This document shows positions 17,400 to 25,581 of a DNA stretch of 48,677 nucleotides, one piece after another. Below the pieces are notes generated by a model that did no database searches, was not told where the DNA came from, and worked only from the letters and a program-made list of their open reading frames with translations. This stretch comes from an uncultured Spirochaetales bacterium. Lineage in GTDB: Bacteria > Spirochaetota > Spirochaetia > Sphaerochaetales > Sphaerochaetaceae. The stretch's first letter is position 1, and the number at the start of each line of letters is the position of its first letter. The translations under genes were made by a program, and so were the position numbers. The DNA is taken from NCBI GenBank assembly GCA_934247875.1, contig CAKQJZ010000004.1, positions 1-48,677 on the forward strand, read 5' to 3'.

Positions 17400-18701
17400 T
17401 TATTTGATCTTTCTAGCTTCCATGTAGAAACGCTTTTCGTTAGCGTGCCCGATAGAGAATGTCTTTCTTGGGTATGCTCCATCTTTGAGCATATCTGAGA
17501 AGAATCTCTCTTTAGAAACATCAGGAAGTATTATTCCAATGTTTCCTTTCTCTTCAGCAAGCTTAAGAGTCACATCAACTCCATGAATGTAGTCAACAGT
17601 ACCAAGCTTCTCTTCTAGCATTCTGTCGATTACTAGCTGCATAGTGCCTGCTGCTATCTGCTTCTCGCCGCCGCCTACTGTATATACAAAGAGCTTTCCG
17701 CCCTCTGCAAGTCCAAAATGCTGACCACTCTCATTTACCTTTCTAAGCATTTCAGCTTTGTCTTTGACTTCTGTTTTATCAAAAGATTTGCATGTCAGAG
17801 CTAATAGAGACTCAAAATCACTGAGCTTCAAGTTAAAGAATACTCTATGGATAGGCTCGAACTCTAAGCCTTCATCATATATATTCTCAAGCTCTACAAG
17901 TGCATAACGCGCAGGGTGGTGCTTCTTCTCTTCGTCGCTTAAGTTCTTCTTTATGTCTTCCCAGCATGATTTTGCTGTTGCAAGGCTATGGTTTCCGTCG
18001 CCCATTGCAAAGAGAAGCGGATTCTTTGGATCGAGTTCGCTATAAAGTCTCTCAAATCCAGCTTCAATTCCATCTAGGCTCTCTTTGTCATTTACTCTGT
18101 AGCCTTTGATGTGTCCGCCTTCAGCAATCAGATCAAAGTCATAAAGGAGTGGCAGTGATTCCCTCTTATCTTTAAGTGGCTCTATGATAGCTCTATGCTC
18201 ATCAGAGATGAGAACTAGGATATGAGGAAGCTCAAGCTTTGCGTTTCCTCTGATTTCCTTTCTAGGAGGAATACGTGAAAGGATAGTGCCTTCAGTTGCT
18301 CTGATCAGAGTCTTAGAGTCTTTGCTATAGTCATAATCCTCTAAATCAAGTGCTGCAACTAAGCCATAGCGTGTACCGCTTTCTGTGCTTCTTTCTGTAA
18401 GAATGAATGAATCTTTATACTCATCAAATATGTTTTCTCTTATATAGCGATCCATAGTATTGTTGATTTTCTCGATTCTATTCTCTTTATCATCTCTTTC
18501 TAGATATACTTCAGGGTAGATGATTTTAAGAGTAGAAGGATCGTCTCCAATCTCCTCACTTAGCTTTTTCCAATAATCTTCTTCTGAAGTATATTGGTCA
18601 CAAGCTACAACTGCCCAGTGATTCAAATTGATGTTTTTCTTTGGTAAAAGAATATCTGGAAGCATAAGACCGAACTTTGCAAATTTTTCGTTATAACTCA
18701 T
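17400..18701 (-). CDS. DUF1015 family protein
   Basis: The 433-residue protein belongs to the DUF1015 family (HtpX-unrelated, uncharacterised). Visible family blocks are ACDQYTSEEDYW near residue 34, the GDGNHSLATAK block near 236, and VYTVGGG late. The start is ATG 18701, with AGGAG upstream; the extra eight codons further up have no ribosome site. Its stop codon abuts the tsaC stop with no gap. Biochemical role unknown. Confidence 0.88.
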   Translation of the reverse strand: MSYNEKFAKFGLMLPDILLPKKNINLNHWAVVACDQYTSEEDYWKKLSEEIGDDPSTLKIIYPEVYLERDDKENRIEKINNTMDRYIRENIFDEYKDSFILTERSTESGTRYGLVAALDLEDYDYSKDSKTLIRATEGTILSRIPPRKEIRGNAKLELPHILVLISDEHRAIIEPLKDKRESLPLLYDFDLIAEGGHIKGYRVNDKESLDGIEAGFERLYSELDPKNPLLFAMGDGNHSLATAKSCWEDIKKNLSDEEKKHHPARYALVELENIYDEGLEFEPIHRVFFNLKLSDFESLLALTCKSFDKTEVKDKAEMLRKVNESGQHFGLAEGGKLFVYTVGGGEKQIAAGTMQLVIDRMLEEKLGTVDYIHGVDVTLKLAEEKGNIGIILPDVSKERFFSDMLKDGAYPRKTFSIGHANEKRFYMEARKIK

Positions 18702-18750
18702 AAAATCTCCTGTTTTATTTATCATGCATTAATACTAACATAAGATTATT

Positions 18751-19386
18751 ATGTGCTCCACAAATTTTGATACTCTCATTATTGCAGGTGGCTTAGCCCC
18801 TAATACCTTTGAATATGATGAATCTCTTTATGGGAAAATAATAGCCGCAGACTCTGGCTACGACAAAGCTTTAGAGCTTGGCATCAAGATAGACGAAGTT
18901 GTCGGGGATTTTGATTCAACAAAATACAGCACTGAGATTTTGTCGCTTGGCTATAAGAAAGCACCAAGAGATAAAGATGAGACAGATACTGAGCTTGCTA
19001 TAAGAAAAAAGCTTGGACCTGTATATGATCTGCTTGGAGCAGGTGGTGGGAGGATAGACCATCTCTTTTCTGTTCTCGCTCTTTTCAGAGTGTATGGCCT
19101 TCCTCGCTACTGGTTTACAGATAGCGATGTGCTCTTAGGCTTTCAAGGGGAGGGCTACATAGATAGCAAAGCGGGTGAAGAGATTTCTTTCTTGCCTCTT
19201 TTTGAGAATGCTGATGTAAAAAGTGATGGGCTAGTATGGGAACTTGGAGATAGACCCCTCTCTCTGACTTTCATTTCGCAATCCAATCGATTCAGAAACG
19301 ATAGAGTATTCATAACATCAGATAAGCCGCTTTTGATCCGTGTTGCACCTGAAAGCTTTAAGCGTGGCATGCTAACGCTTATTTGA
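18751..19386 (+). CDS. thiN: thiamine pyrophosphokinase
   Basis: This enzyme transfers pyrophosphate from ATP to thiamine. The 211-residue protein shows IIAADSGYD near residue 30, VVGDFDS near 50, KDETDTELAI near 75 and GAGGGRIDHL near 96, which together define the family's catalytic domain. A beta-sandwich C-terminal part follows. It is divergent from the DUF1015 gene. No clear ribosome site is seen before ATG 18751, so a leaderless or short-leader message is possible. Confidence 0.93.
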   Translation: MCSTNFDTLIIAGGLAPNTFEYDESLYGKIIAADSGYDKALELGIKIDEVVGDFDSTKYSTEILSLGYKKAPRDKDETDTELAIRKKLGPVYDLLGAGGGRIDHLFSVLALFRVYGLPRYWFTDSDVLLGFQGEGYIDSKAGEEISFLPLFENADVKSDGLVWELGDRPLSLTFISQSNRFRNDRVFITSDKPLLIRVAPESFKRGMLTLI

Positions 19387-19416
19387 AAAATCCAATTCAT
19401 GTGGTAATGTAAAGCT

Positions 19417-19761
19417 ATGTTAGCATTTCGCAGAATCATAGAGTTTTCATCTAGAGTCCATACTTATTTATTGGCGCTCTATTCATTTTTTGCGATTCTA
19501 TTTGTGCTTTCGCTTTACTTTCCAGTAAGCGAAGAGCTTGTCTCATTCATAACAACTATACAGATGGTCTTAGGATGGACTCTGTTTTTAGAGGCATTCT
19601 GGATCATCATGGCATCAATATTATGCACTGTATCTAGCAAGGTTTTTGTAATAAAGCCTGTGCTCTTAACACTTCTAAGGCTCTTAGTCTACTTTGCGAC
19701 ATCAATAGCTATAGATTTGCTCAACAGTGTAATAATCAAAGGCCTCAGAATCGGAGGATAA
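19417..19761 (+). CDS. small integral membrane protein, unknown
   Basis: I do not recognise this 114-residue protein. It is mostly hydrophobic, with about three to four helices (around 15-34, 46-74, 80-106) and short polar loops. It lies 30 bases after thiN and its stop is followed at once by the aroH start, so it is probably cotranscribed. No motif suggests a function. Confidence 0.75.
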   Translation: MLAFRRIIEFSSRVHTYLLALYSFFAILFVLSLYFPVSEELVSFITTIQMVLGWTLFLEAFWIIMASILCTVSSKVFVIKPVLLTLLRLLVYFATSIAIDLLNSVIIKGLRIGG

Positions 19762-19762
19762 T

Positions 19763-20137
19763 ATGGAGAATGTCTACGCACTACGCGGTGCAACTACAGT
19801 AGAAGAAGATAAAGCAGAACTGATTGATGAAGCAGTGAAGGCTATGATGGAAGCACTCTATAAAGAGAATGAGATAGATGACAGTGATTGCTGCTTTATC
19901 CACTTCTCTCAGACTAAAGACCTCAGAAGCCGCAATGCTGCAGCAGCGGCAAGACGCAGTGGATTCGCATCCGATGTGGCTCTGTTCTGCACAGCTGAAG
20001 CTGATACAGAAAATAGCCTTGAAAAAGCAATCAGAGTGCTTATCATGATCAATCATGAAAAACGACATGAGCCTGTCATGGTTTATCAGAATAGAGCTAA
20101 AGCACTTCGTCCTGATTGGAAGAAAGTCAAAAACTGA
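19763..20137 (+). CDS. aroH: chorismate mutase, AroH type
   Basis: Converts chorismate to prephenate for Phe/Tyr synthesis. The 124-residue sequence matches the monofunctional trimeric AroH fold of Bacillus: N-terminal RGATTVEED, the active-site segment ENSLEKAIRVLIM (with the catalytic Arg), and C-terminal VYQNRAKALRPDW. GGAGG precedes ATG 19763. Its last 20 codons lie inside the left direct repeat (20078-20245); a decayed second copy of this end is at 35106-35165. Confidence 0.93.
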   Translation: MENVYALRGATTVEEDKAELIDEAVKAMMEALYKENEIDDSDCCFIHFSQTKDLRSRNAAAAARRSGFASDVALFCTAEADTENSLEKAIRVLIMINHEKRHEPVMVYQNRAKALRPDWKKVKN

Positions 20138-20245
20138 GTTCAACGATTTATCACAAAAGTTAATGATTTTGCCAATGCGCTTAGAGTGGTGAATAGCTCT
20201 CATTTTATCTCATGTTGATATCTGAGTATGAAGAAATATAAGCTT
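20078..20245 (+). repeat. left direct repeat flanking the carbohydrate island
   Basis: These 168 bases recur at 35106-35273 in the same orientation with 11 mismatches by my count and no gaps. The copy includes the last 20 codons of aroH, the intergenic region, and the start codon plus five codons of the phospholipase-D gene that now lies 15 kb away (here ATG at 20228). Similarity stops abruptly at 20245. Confidence 0.93.
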
Positions 20246-21131
20246 TTGAAACTATTGTGCAGTATGAAATTCCTGGATAGGAAAGACGATCGAGTAGTTC
20301 TCCTGTTTTATAATCTAAGGAGATAAGCTCACCACTTCTTTGGTTGCAAACTAAAACGACACTATCATCCTCAATTACATGGATATATCTTGGCCAATCA
20401 CCATAGCAATCAAATTCACTCAAAATCGTTAGCTTTGGCGAAAGGTGAGTGATAGTATTGGCTCCTCTATTAGCTATTAAGAGTGTTCCATCTGTAAGAA
20501 TCGAAGCTCCTCCTGCAAAAGAAGTTATATTGTTATTAGATAAAGTATTGCATTTGTTGGCAATATTAAATTTCGTATCAAATTGAGTTACTGTATTTGA
20601 ATTTTCTTCAATTGTGTAAAATCCCTCGTTATATGGTATTATCTGCCTTGGTCCTCCTTCGATATGTATTTGGACTTTAGCAGTTTTATCAATAGCCCAG
20701 ATACAGTCAGCTCCTAAGTCTGCTATTAATAGCTTATCGTTAATAACTATTGATGAATGAGCATGAGAATGGTCTGTCAGCTTTATCGTTTCAATAAATG
20801 ATTCTTTCTTCTTATCAAATACAACAACATCACCACTTCCATAATTAGATATGAAGATATAGTTATCAAAAGTCTCGATATGGCAAGGGTATTTTCCTTT
20901 GAATTTCTTTATGAATACGTTTTCTAGGTTTAAATCATAACAAAAAAGAGCTGGTTCATCTGTTTCTGATATCGAATAGATATATCCGTTATCATATTTA
21001 AGATAACTAGGATTATTCCCTTGCACTAGGTTTTTGTCTGTAAGAGAGAGCTTTCCATTATTATAATCAATAATGGAAATATCAAAATAATTATTTGTAG
21101 AATAACTAGATATTAATAATTGTGATTCCAT
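20205..21131 (-). CDS. lactonase-type beta-propeller protein (Pgl/YbhE-like)
   Basis: A 308-residue all-beta protein with repeated blades such as YIFISNYGSGDVVVFD, LLIADLGADCIWAID and LLIANRGANTITHL, together with KYPCHIET and GGPRQII. These resemble the seven-bladed lactonase family (6-phosphogluconolactonase YbhE, PF10282). No signal peptide is seen, so it is likely cytosolic. Within the cassette it would open a sugar-acid lactone made by the dehydrogenase. Its last about 13 codons (SKAYISSYSDINMR) are read from the chromosomal direct repeat, so the native C-terminus was probably replaced at the junction. It is divergent from lacI. Confidence 0.72.
   Translation of the reverse strand: MESQLLISSYSTNNYFDISIIDYNNGKLSLTDKNLVQGNNPSYLKYDNGYIYSISETDEPALFCYDLNLENVFIKKFKGKYPCHIETFDNYIFISNYGSGDVVVFDKKKESFIETIKLTDHSHAHSSIVINDKLLIADLGADCIWAIDKTAKVQIHIEGGPRQIIPYNEGFYTIEENSNTVTQFDTKFNIANKCNTLSNNNITSFAGGASILTDGTLLIANRGANTITHLSPKLTILSEFDCYGDWPRYIHVIEDDSVVLVCNQRSGELISLDYKTGELLDRLSYPGISYCTIVSKAYISSYSDINMR
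20912..20925. promoter_or_regulatory. intragenic copy of the LacI-type operator
   Basis: TGAATACGTTTTCT matches the operator half TGAATACGTTTTCA upstream of lacI at 13 of 14 bases and lies about 340 bp away, within the lactonase-like gene. It could be an auxiliary site for looping, or chance. Confidence 0.4.
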
Positions 21132-21250
21132 AATCTTTGGTTAGAGTATATTCTGGTTTAATGCATTTGTGAAGACGTGTATTTTAATACGAAAAAAATT
21201 TTAAAGATTATGCTTGCGTTTCTTGAAGAGCGATAATACACTGAAATAGC

Positions 21251-21268
21251 TATGAATACGTTTTCATA
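21251..21268. promoter_or_regulatory. LacI-family operator upstream of the regulator gene
   Basis: TATGAATACGTTTTCATA is an 18-base palindrome centred on CG with one mismatched pair. This is the usual form of LacI/GalR-family operators. It lies 13 bases before the lacI-type start codon, suggesting autoregulation and control of the downstream operon. Confidence 0.75.
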
Positions 21269-21281
21269 GGTGAGGTGAGAG

Positions 21282-22298
21282 ATGAAAGAGAAGTCAGTTT
21301 CTATCAAGGACATTGCAAAGAAGGCAGGAGTTTCACAATCAACAGTCTCTCGTGTCTTAAACAATACTTGCATAGTTTCTGAAGAACTAAGAGACAAAGT
21401 TATGAATGCAGTTGAAGCAATGGACTATGTGCCAAATCAGGCTGCAAGATTTTTAGTTTCTAATAAGACTAACACTATTGGCGTTATTGTAAACAACATG
21501 CACGATCCGTTCTTCTATAATTTAATCAAGGGGTTTGAGACTGGAGCTCAGAATGTTGGTTACAATGTTATCTTTGCAAGTGTATTAGGCTCTAATCCAA
21601 GTAACAAGAAGAGGTATATTGAATATTTTAGTAACGGGACTGTAGATGGTGTCGTGCTCTATGGTTCAAGATTTGATGACAATACACTTATGAAATATCT
21701 TGGTGGAAACATTAAATGTGTTTTGATTGAGAATGACTTCAAACAAGAAAACTGTATTAATCTGCTAGTTGATAATATTGGTGGCATGAAGAGTGGAGTA
21801 CATTACCTATATTCTAAAGGCTTTAGAAAGATAGCATATATCAGTGGAAATCCTGCTAGAAAAGCTATGTCAGATCGTCTTAAAGGGTTCTTTGATGGTG
21901 TATGTGAGGTTCAATTAGATATGTCTAAATGTATCGTTGATTATGTCTTAGGCGAGAACGAAGAAGCATATGACATAGTTGAAAGATTGATTTCTGGGGG
22001 GCTAAGGTATGAAGCGTTCTTCTGTGCAGATGACGCTATTGCAAGTTACACGATTAAAGCACTAGAAGATGCAGGGTATAGAGTTCCTGAAGATGTTTCA
22101 GTGCTTGGTTACGATAACAGAGAAATCTTGCCTCATGGATATAGAGGAAAAGAGATTACAACTATCGAACAGCCACTTTTCCAAATGGGAAAAGATAGTA
22201 TCGAACTTCTATCTGATTTCTTAAAAAATGAAGAACAGACTTCATATGCAAAGTGCTACAAGACAAGAATCGTTGAAAAGGAAACGGTGAGGATTTAG
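21282..22298 (+). CDS. LacI-family transcriptional regulator
   Basis: A 338-residue regulator with an N-terminal helix-turn-helix and hinge (SIKDIAKKAGVSQSTVSRVLN at residues 5-25, then NQAARFLVSNKTNTIGV). A periplasmic-binding-protein-like effector domain follows, with FFCADDAIA and LGYDNREILP near residues 246 and 272. It is the first gene of an 11-gene co-directional run (lacI to GH38) and is preceded by a matching palindrome. The effector is unknown; a mannoside or amino-sugar acid fits the context. Confidence 0.93.
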   Translation: MKEKSVSIKDIAKKAGVSQSTVSRVLNNTCIVSEELRDKVMNAVEAMDYVPNQAARFLVSNKTNTIGVIVNNMHDPFFYNLIKGFETGAQNVGYNVIFASVLGSNPSNKKRYIEYFSNGTVDGVVLYGSRFDDNTLMKYLGGNIKCVLIENDFKQENCINLLVDNIGGMKSGVHYLYSKGFRKIAYISGNPARKAMSDRLKGFFDGVCEVQLDMSKCIVDYVLGENEEAYDIVERLISGGLRYEAFFCADDAIASYTIKALEDAGYRVPEDVSVLGYDNREILPHGYRGKEITTIEQPLFQMGKDSIELLSDFLKNEEQTSYAKCYKTRIVEKETVRI

Positions 22299-22302
22299 TG
22301 AT

Positions 22303-23124
22303 ATGGCTATTAGCTACAAGACAGAGAAAATGATGGACCACAACAAGTTGCTCGCAGGAAAAAGAGTATTTGTCACTACCGCGACCCAAGGTATTGGTCA
22401 AGCGATAGCTGTCCTCTTTGCACAGCAAGGTGCAAATGTAATCATCGGTGGACGAAATCCTGAAAAGCTTGAACGAGCTATTGAGCAATTGAGAGCTATT
22501 GACTCAAATGCTAAGAGTTATGTTGTAGATTTCGACAAACCAGATTCTGTTGAAAAAATCTGCAATGACATTAAGAATGACTTTGGTTATATCGATATCC
22601 TTGTAAATGTAGTAGGCGTGAATATACAAAAAGTCAGCCATGCCTATACAGATGAAGAGATGTATTCGATGTATGAATCGAATTTCTTCAATGCATTCAG
22701 AGTTGCAAGATTCTTTATTCCAATCATGCTCGAAAGAGGATATGGCAATATCGTAAATATCTCATCCATTCATGCAATTGAGACAATGCCAAATTACTTT
22801 ATGTATGCCTCTACAAAAGGTGCTATGAACGCTGGTTCTAGAGCGATGGCGCTCGATTATGCTAAACACGGCATAAGAGTCAACGATATTTGTCCTGGTC
22901 TTATCATGAGCGACTTTGTGGTTAATTATATGGAGAACCTAGAGACAGAAGCAGAGAAAAAAGAATATATGGACATGCTATTGGCTATGCAACCAATGGA
23001 ACCAGGCCAGAGCAAGCACATAGCAGAAGCTGCTCTCTTCCTAGCAAGTGATATGTCATCATACATCACTGGCCAGTCAATCGTTGTTGATGGTGGTGCT
23101 TCTATCAAAGCACATGGAGTTTGA
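22303..23124 (+). CDS. short-chain dehydrogenase/reductase, sugar-acid type
   Basis: A 273-residue classical SDR. It shows a TTATQGIGQA nucleotide motif near residue 25, a VNVVG motif near 103, catalytic Ser in VNISSIH near 155, Tyr168 and Lys172 (YASTK), a PG motif (ICPGLIMSDF), and a C-terminal GQSIVVDGG. The closest families by recall are gluconate 5-dehydrogenase and 2-deoxygluconate 3-dehydrogenase. It would oxidise a sugar, sugar acid or amino-sugar acid in the cassette's pathway. It starts 4 bases after lacI stops and ends just before the PLP-enzyme gene. Confidence 0.88.
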   Translation: MAISYKTEKMMDHNKLLAGKRVFVTTATQGIGQAIAVLFAQQGANVIIGGRNPEKLERAIEQLRAIDSNAKSYVVDFDKPDSVEKICNDIKNDFGYIDILVNVVGVNIQKVSHAYTDEEMYSMYESNFFNAFRVARFFIPIMLERGYGNIVNISSIHAIETMPNYFMYASTKGAMNAGSRAMALDYAKHGIRVNDICPGLIMSDFVVNYMENLETEAEKKEYMDMLLAMQPMEPGQSKHIAEAALFLASDMSSYITGQSIVVDGGASIKAHGV

Positions 23125-23125
23125 G

Positions 23126-24223
23126 ATGGATAAAATAGATGTTTTCAAAGATTTAGGCATTACAAAGTATATCAATGCTCATGATACTTACACCGTTTAT
23201 GGTGGAAGCAGAATGGGTGACCAGGCTATTGAAGCTATGAATCAGATCAGAAAGCATTTTGTAGATTTCAACGAGCTTGAAGAAAAAGTAGGCAAAGCGA
23301 TTGCAAAGATTACTGATAATGAAGATTGCTTCATTACAAATGGTGCTGCAGGGGCTCTTACTCTCACTGCTGCTGTTTGTATGTGCGGCGATAACCCATA
23401 TTATTATCAACAATTACCTACAGTAGTTGATGGGGTTAAGGATGAATTCATCCTGCTTAAGTGTCAGAGAAACGCATATGATAAATCTCTTCAAGCAGCT
23501 GGTGCAAAGATTGTTGAAGTAGGGGATGCAGATGAGACTCTTGATTTTGAACTTGAAGGGAGAATCAACGAGAGGACTGCAGCTATCGTCTATTTTGAAA
23601 ATAGGAAATATGCACAAGGATCTATGCCGCTTGAGGATGTTGTTAGAATTGCAAGAAAAAGAAACATTCCAGTAATTTTGGATGTGGCGGCTTTACTGCC
23701 TCCTAAGAAAAATCTTTCAGTTTTTTCAAAGATGGGTGTTGATTATGTGATATTCAGTGGTGGAAAGAGTCTCGCAGGACCACAAGATTCAGGATTAGTG
23801 TTTGCATCTAGCAAAAACGTTGAGTTGATGAGGAAATTTGGTGCTCCTAATCATGGTATTTGCAGAGGCTCTAAAGTCAGCCGCGAGAGTATTGTTGCTT
23901 TATATTACGCTGTAAAGATTTTTTTAGCACGTGATGAAAACGTTTTCGCAGAGCAATGCCTCTCTCGTATCGAGCAAATTAGGACTGTATTTATCAAGCA
24001 TGATATTCCAACAGAGATCGTCAATTACGGACCCGTTGGGCAAGCATATGTTCGCCTAAAAGCTGAGTTTGGCATTAAAGAGAGGGCTAAAGCTTTCAGA
24101 GAGAGCATGCTAGCTAAACATATATATGTTGGTCAAGAATCAACTGCGATTATGATCAGCCCTGTTAATGTGAATGAAGAAGAAGTGAGCACTCTTCTTG
24201 AAGCGATTGAGAATTGCCTTTAG
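23126..24223 (+). CDS. SelA-like PLP enzyme (DgaE-type ammonia-lyase family)
   Basis: A 365-residue PLP-dependent protein of the SelA-like superfamily that includes D-glucosaminate-6-phosphate ammonia-lyase DgaE. Marks seen are YINAHDTYTVYGGSRM near the start, FITNGAAGAL near residue 72, and the PLP lysine in FSGGKSLAGPQ (Lys214). It would deaminate an amino-sugar acid. It is not a true selenocysteine synthase: no selC or selB is visible, and SelA proper is longer. I chose ATG 23126 with GGAG six bases upstream; the longer frame back to 23048 overlaps the SDR. It contains an internal palindrome at 23935. Confidence 0.82.
   Translation: MDKIDVFKDLGITKYINAHDTYTVYGGSRMGDQAIEAMNQIRKHFVDFNELEEKVGKAIAKITDNEDCFITNGAAGALTLTAAVCMCGDNPYYYQQLPTVVDGVKDEFILLKCQRNAYDKSLQAAGAKIVEVGDADETLDFELEGRINERTAAIVYFENRKYAQGSMPLEDVVRIARKRNIPVILDVAALLPPKKNLSVFSKMGVDYVIFSGGKSLAGPQDSGLVFASSKNVELMRKFGAPNHGICRGSKVSRESIVALYYAVKIFLARDENVFAEQCLSRIEQIRTVFIKHDIPTEIVNYGPVGQAYVRLKAEFGIKERAKAFRESMLAKHIYVGQESTAIMISPVNVNEEEVSTLLEAIENCL
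23935..23948. promoter_or_regulatory. intragenic LacI-type palindrome
   Basis: TGAAAACGTTTTCG contains the perfect 12-base palindrome GAAAACGTTTTC, closely related to the operator at 21251. It is inside the PLP-enzyme gene (codons for ENVF). It may be a roadblock or looping site, or coincidence. Confidence 0.35.
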
Positions 24224-24283
24224 GTATTCTAAAGAAAGAAAAAAAATTATTAGATGATGCGCCATACAAGGAGGACTTTATAT

Positions 24284-25522
24284 ATGAAGCGAATCATAGC
24301 TGTGTTAATGCTTTTTGCATTGTGTTTTGTTCCTGTTTTTGCTAACGGACAACAGGAGTCAAAGGATTCTGGAGTAAAGACAATCCAGTGGTTTAGCCCA
24401 AACTGGGATGAGGAAGAATCAAGAGCTCTTATCAAGCAGTTCGAATCTGAGAATCCAGATATCAAGGTTGAATTAGTAGTTACAGAATGGGAAAGCTACA
24501 AGACAAAGGCTATTACAGCTCTTTCCAGCAAGAACTCCCCTGAATTATTCAGCGTTCTTCTCACAGACGTAAATGGTTTCCAAAACAAGGGTCTTGTTGC
24601 ACCTCTTAAGGATTTAACAACAAAAGCTGGATTGGATTGGAACGACATATTAGTAAAGGCTACTGATATTGTTTCTGTTAACAATGAACCATATGCATTA
24701 CCATTCAGATATGATGGCAACGCTGTTTATTATAACAAGGCTATCTTAAGAGAATATGGTTTTGATTCTTTCCCTGAAACATACCAAGAGTTAGACAAAT
24801 TGCATCAAGCTATCAAGGCTGGTGGCAAATACGTATCAACAGGTTGGGGCTTTGGTGATGCTGCAGGTGTTACACAGCGTCTTGCTCAACAACTATATTC
24901 CTTCGATGGAGATTTCTTCAACGAAGATTATACAAAGTGTCTGATTGATAGCCCTGAAGCTAAAAAGACTATGAACTTCCTCGTTGATACATATAAGAAA
25001 GGTTATGCGCTTTCCAACAGTGTTGAATGTAATGGCACAACTCTCAGAAATTCCTTTGGTGGTGGAGATATTGCTTATTACATGGCAGGACCTTTCGACA
25101 TCCCTGTTATCACAGAAAGTTTTCCTAATATCGAACTTGGTACAGCACTACTTCCAGGTGATAACCACGTAGGTGTTACAACAGCTGATGGTTGGTGTGT
25201 AGTTCTTGGTCAGAATGCTAAGAACAAGGAAGAAGCAGCAAAATTCCTCGCTTTCCTTGCTCGTCCAGAGAACCAAGCATATATCACAGATACATTCCCA
25301 GCAAGCTACGAAGCTATGAAAGATCCTAAGTTCTCATCTGAACTTCTTAAGCCTTTTGCTGATCAGCTTGAGTATTCTAAGCCAGCTCCAACTTACGAAC
25401 GTTGGGCAGAGATAGAACCTATCATCTTCACATATGTACAGGATGCAATGTCTGGTCATCTTTCCGCAGATGCAGCTTGTGAGAAGATGAAGAAAGACAT
25501 CGATCAAATGCTTGGTATCTAA
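24284..25522 (+). CDS. sugar ABC transporter substrate-binding protein
   Basis: A 412-residue family-1 extracellular solute-binding protein. ATG 24284 follows GGAGG. The N-terminus is a Sec signal (KRIIAVLMLFALCFVPVFANG). No lipobox cysteine is visible at the cleavage region, so it may be released into the periplasm. The body has the UgpB/MalE look: TIQWFSPNWDEEE, ENPDIKVELV, VNNEPYALPFRYDGNAVYYN and KEEAAKFLAFLARPENQ. It should capture the oligosaccharide that the intracellular mannosidases then split. Confidence 0.93.
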   Translation: MKRIIAVLMLFALCFVPVFANGQQESKDSGVKTIQWFSPNWDEEESRALIKQFESENPDIKVELVVTEWESYKTKAITALSSKNSPELFSVLLTDVNGFQNKGLVAPLKDLTTKAGLDWNDILVKATDIVSVNNEPYALPFRYDGNAVYYNKAILREYGFDSFPETYQELDKLHQAIKAGGKYVSTGWGFGDAAGVTQRLAQQLYSFDGDFFNEDYTKCLIDSPEAKKTMNFLVDTYKKGYALSNSVECNGTTLRNSFGGGDIAYYMAGPFDIPVITESFPNIELGTALLPGDNHVGVTTADGWCVVLGQNAKNKEEAAKFLAFLARPENQAYITDTFPASYEAMKDPKFSSELLKPFADQLEYSKPAPTYERWAEIEPIIFTYVQDAMSGHLSADAACEKMKKDIDQMLGI

Positions 25523-25534
25523 TTATGTTTGCTT

Positions 25535-25563
25535 CTGTTCCGGGGAGAGTCTCCCCGGAGCAG
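25535..25563 (+). promoter_or_regulatory. 12-bp intercistronic hairpin after the binding-protein gene
   Basis: CTGTTCCGGGGA and TCCCCGGAGCAG pair around the 5-base loop GAGTC. No T-run follows, so it is not a simple terminator. Placed between a binding-protein gene and its permeases, it probably stabilises the upstream message or slows polymerase, so that more binding protein is made than permease. Confidence 0.75.
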
Positions 25564-25581
25564 AATATTTATGGAGGTTCT

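Noticed and set aside
23126..24223. Selenocysteine synthase SelA
   Set aside because: Too short for SelA, sits in a sugar cassette, no selB/selC nearby; it fits the DgaE-like branch.
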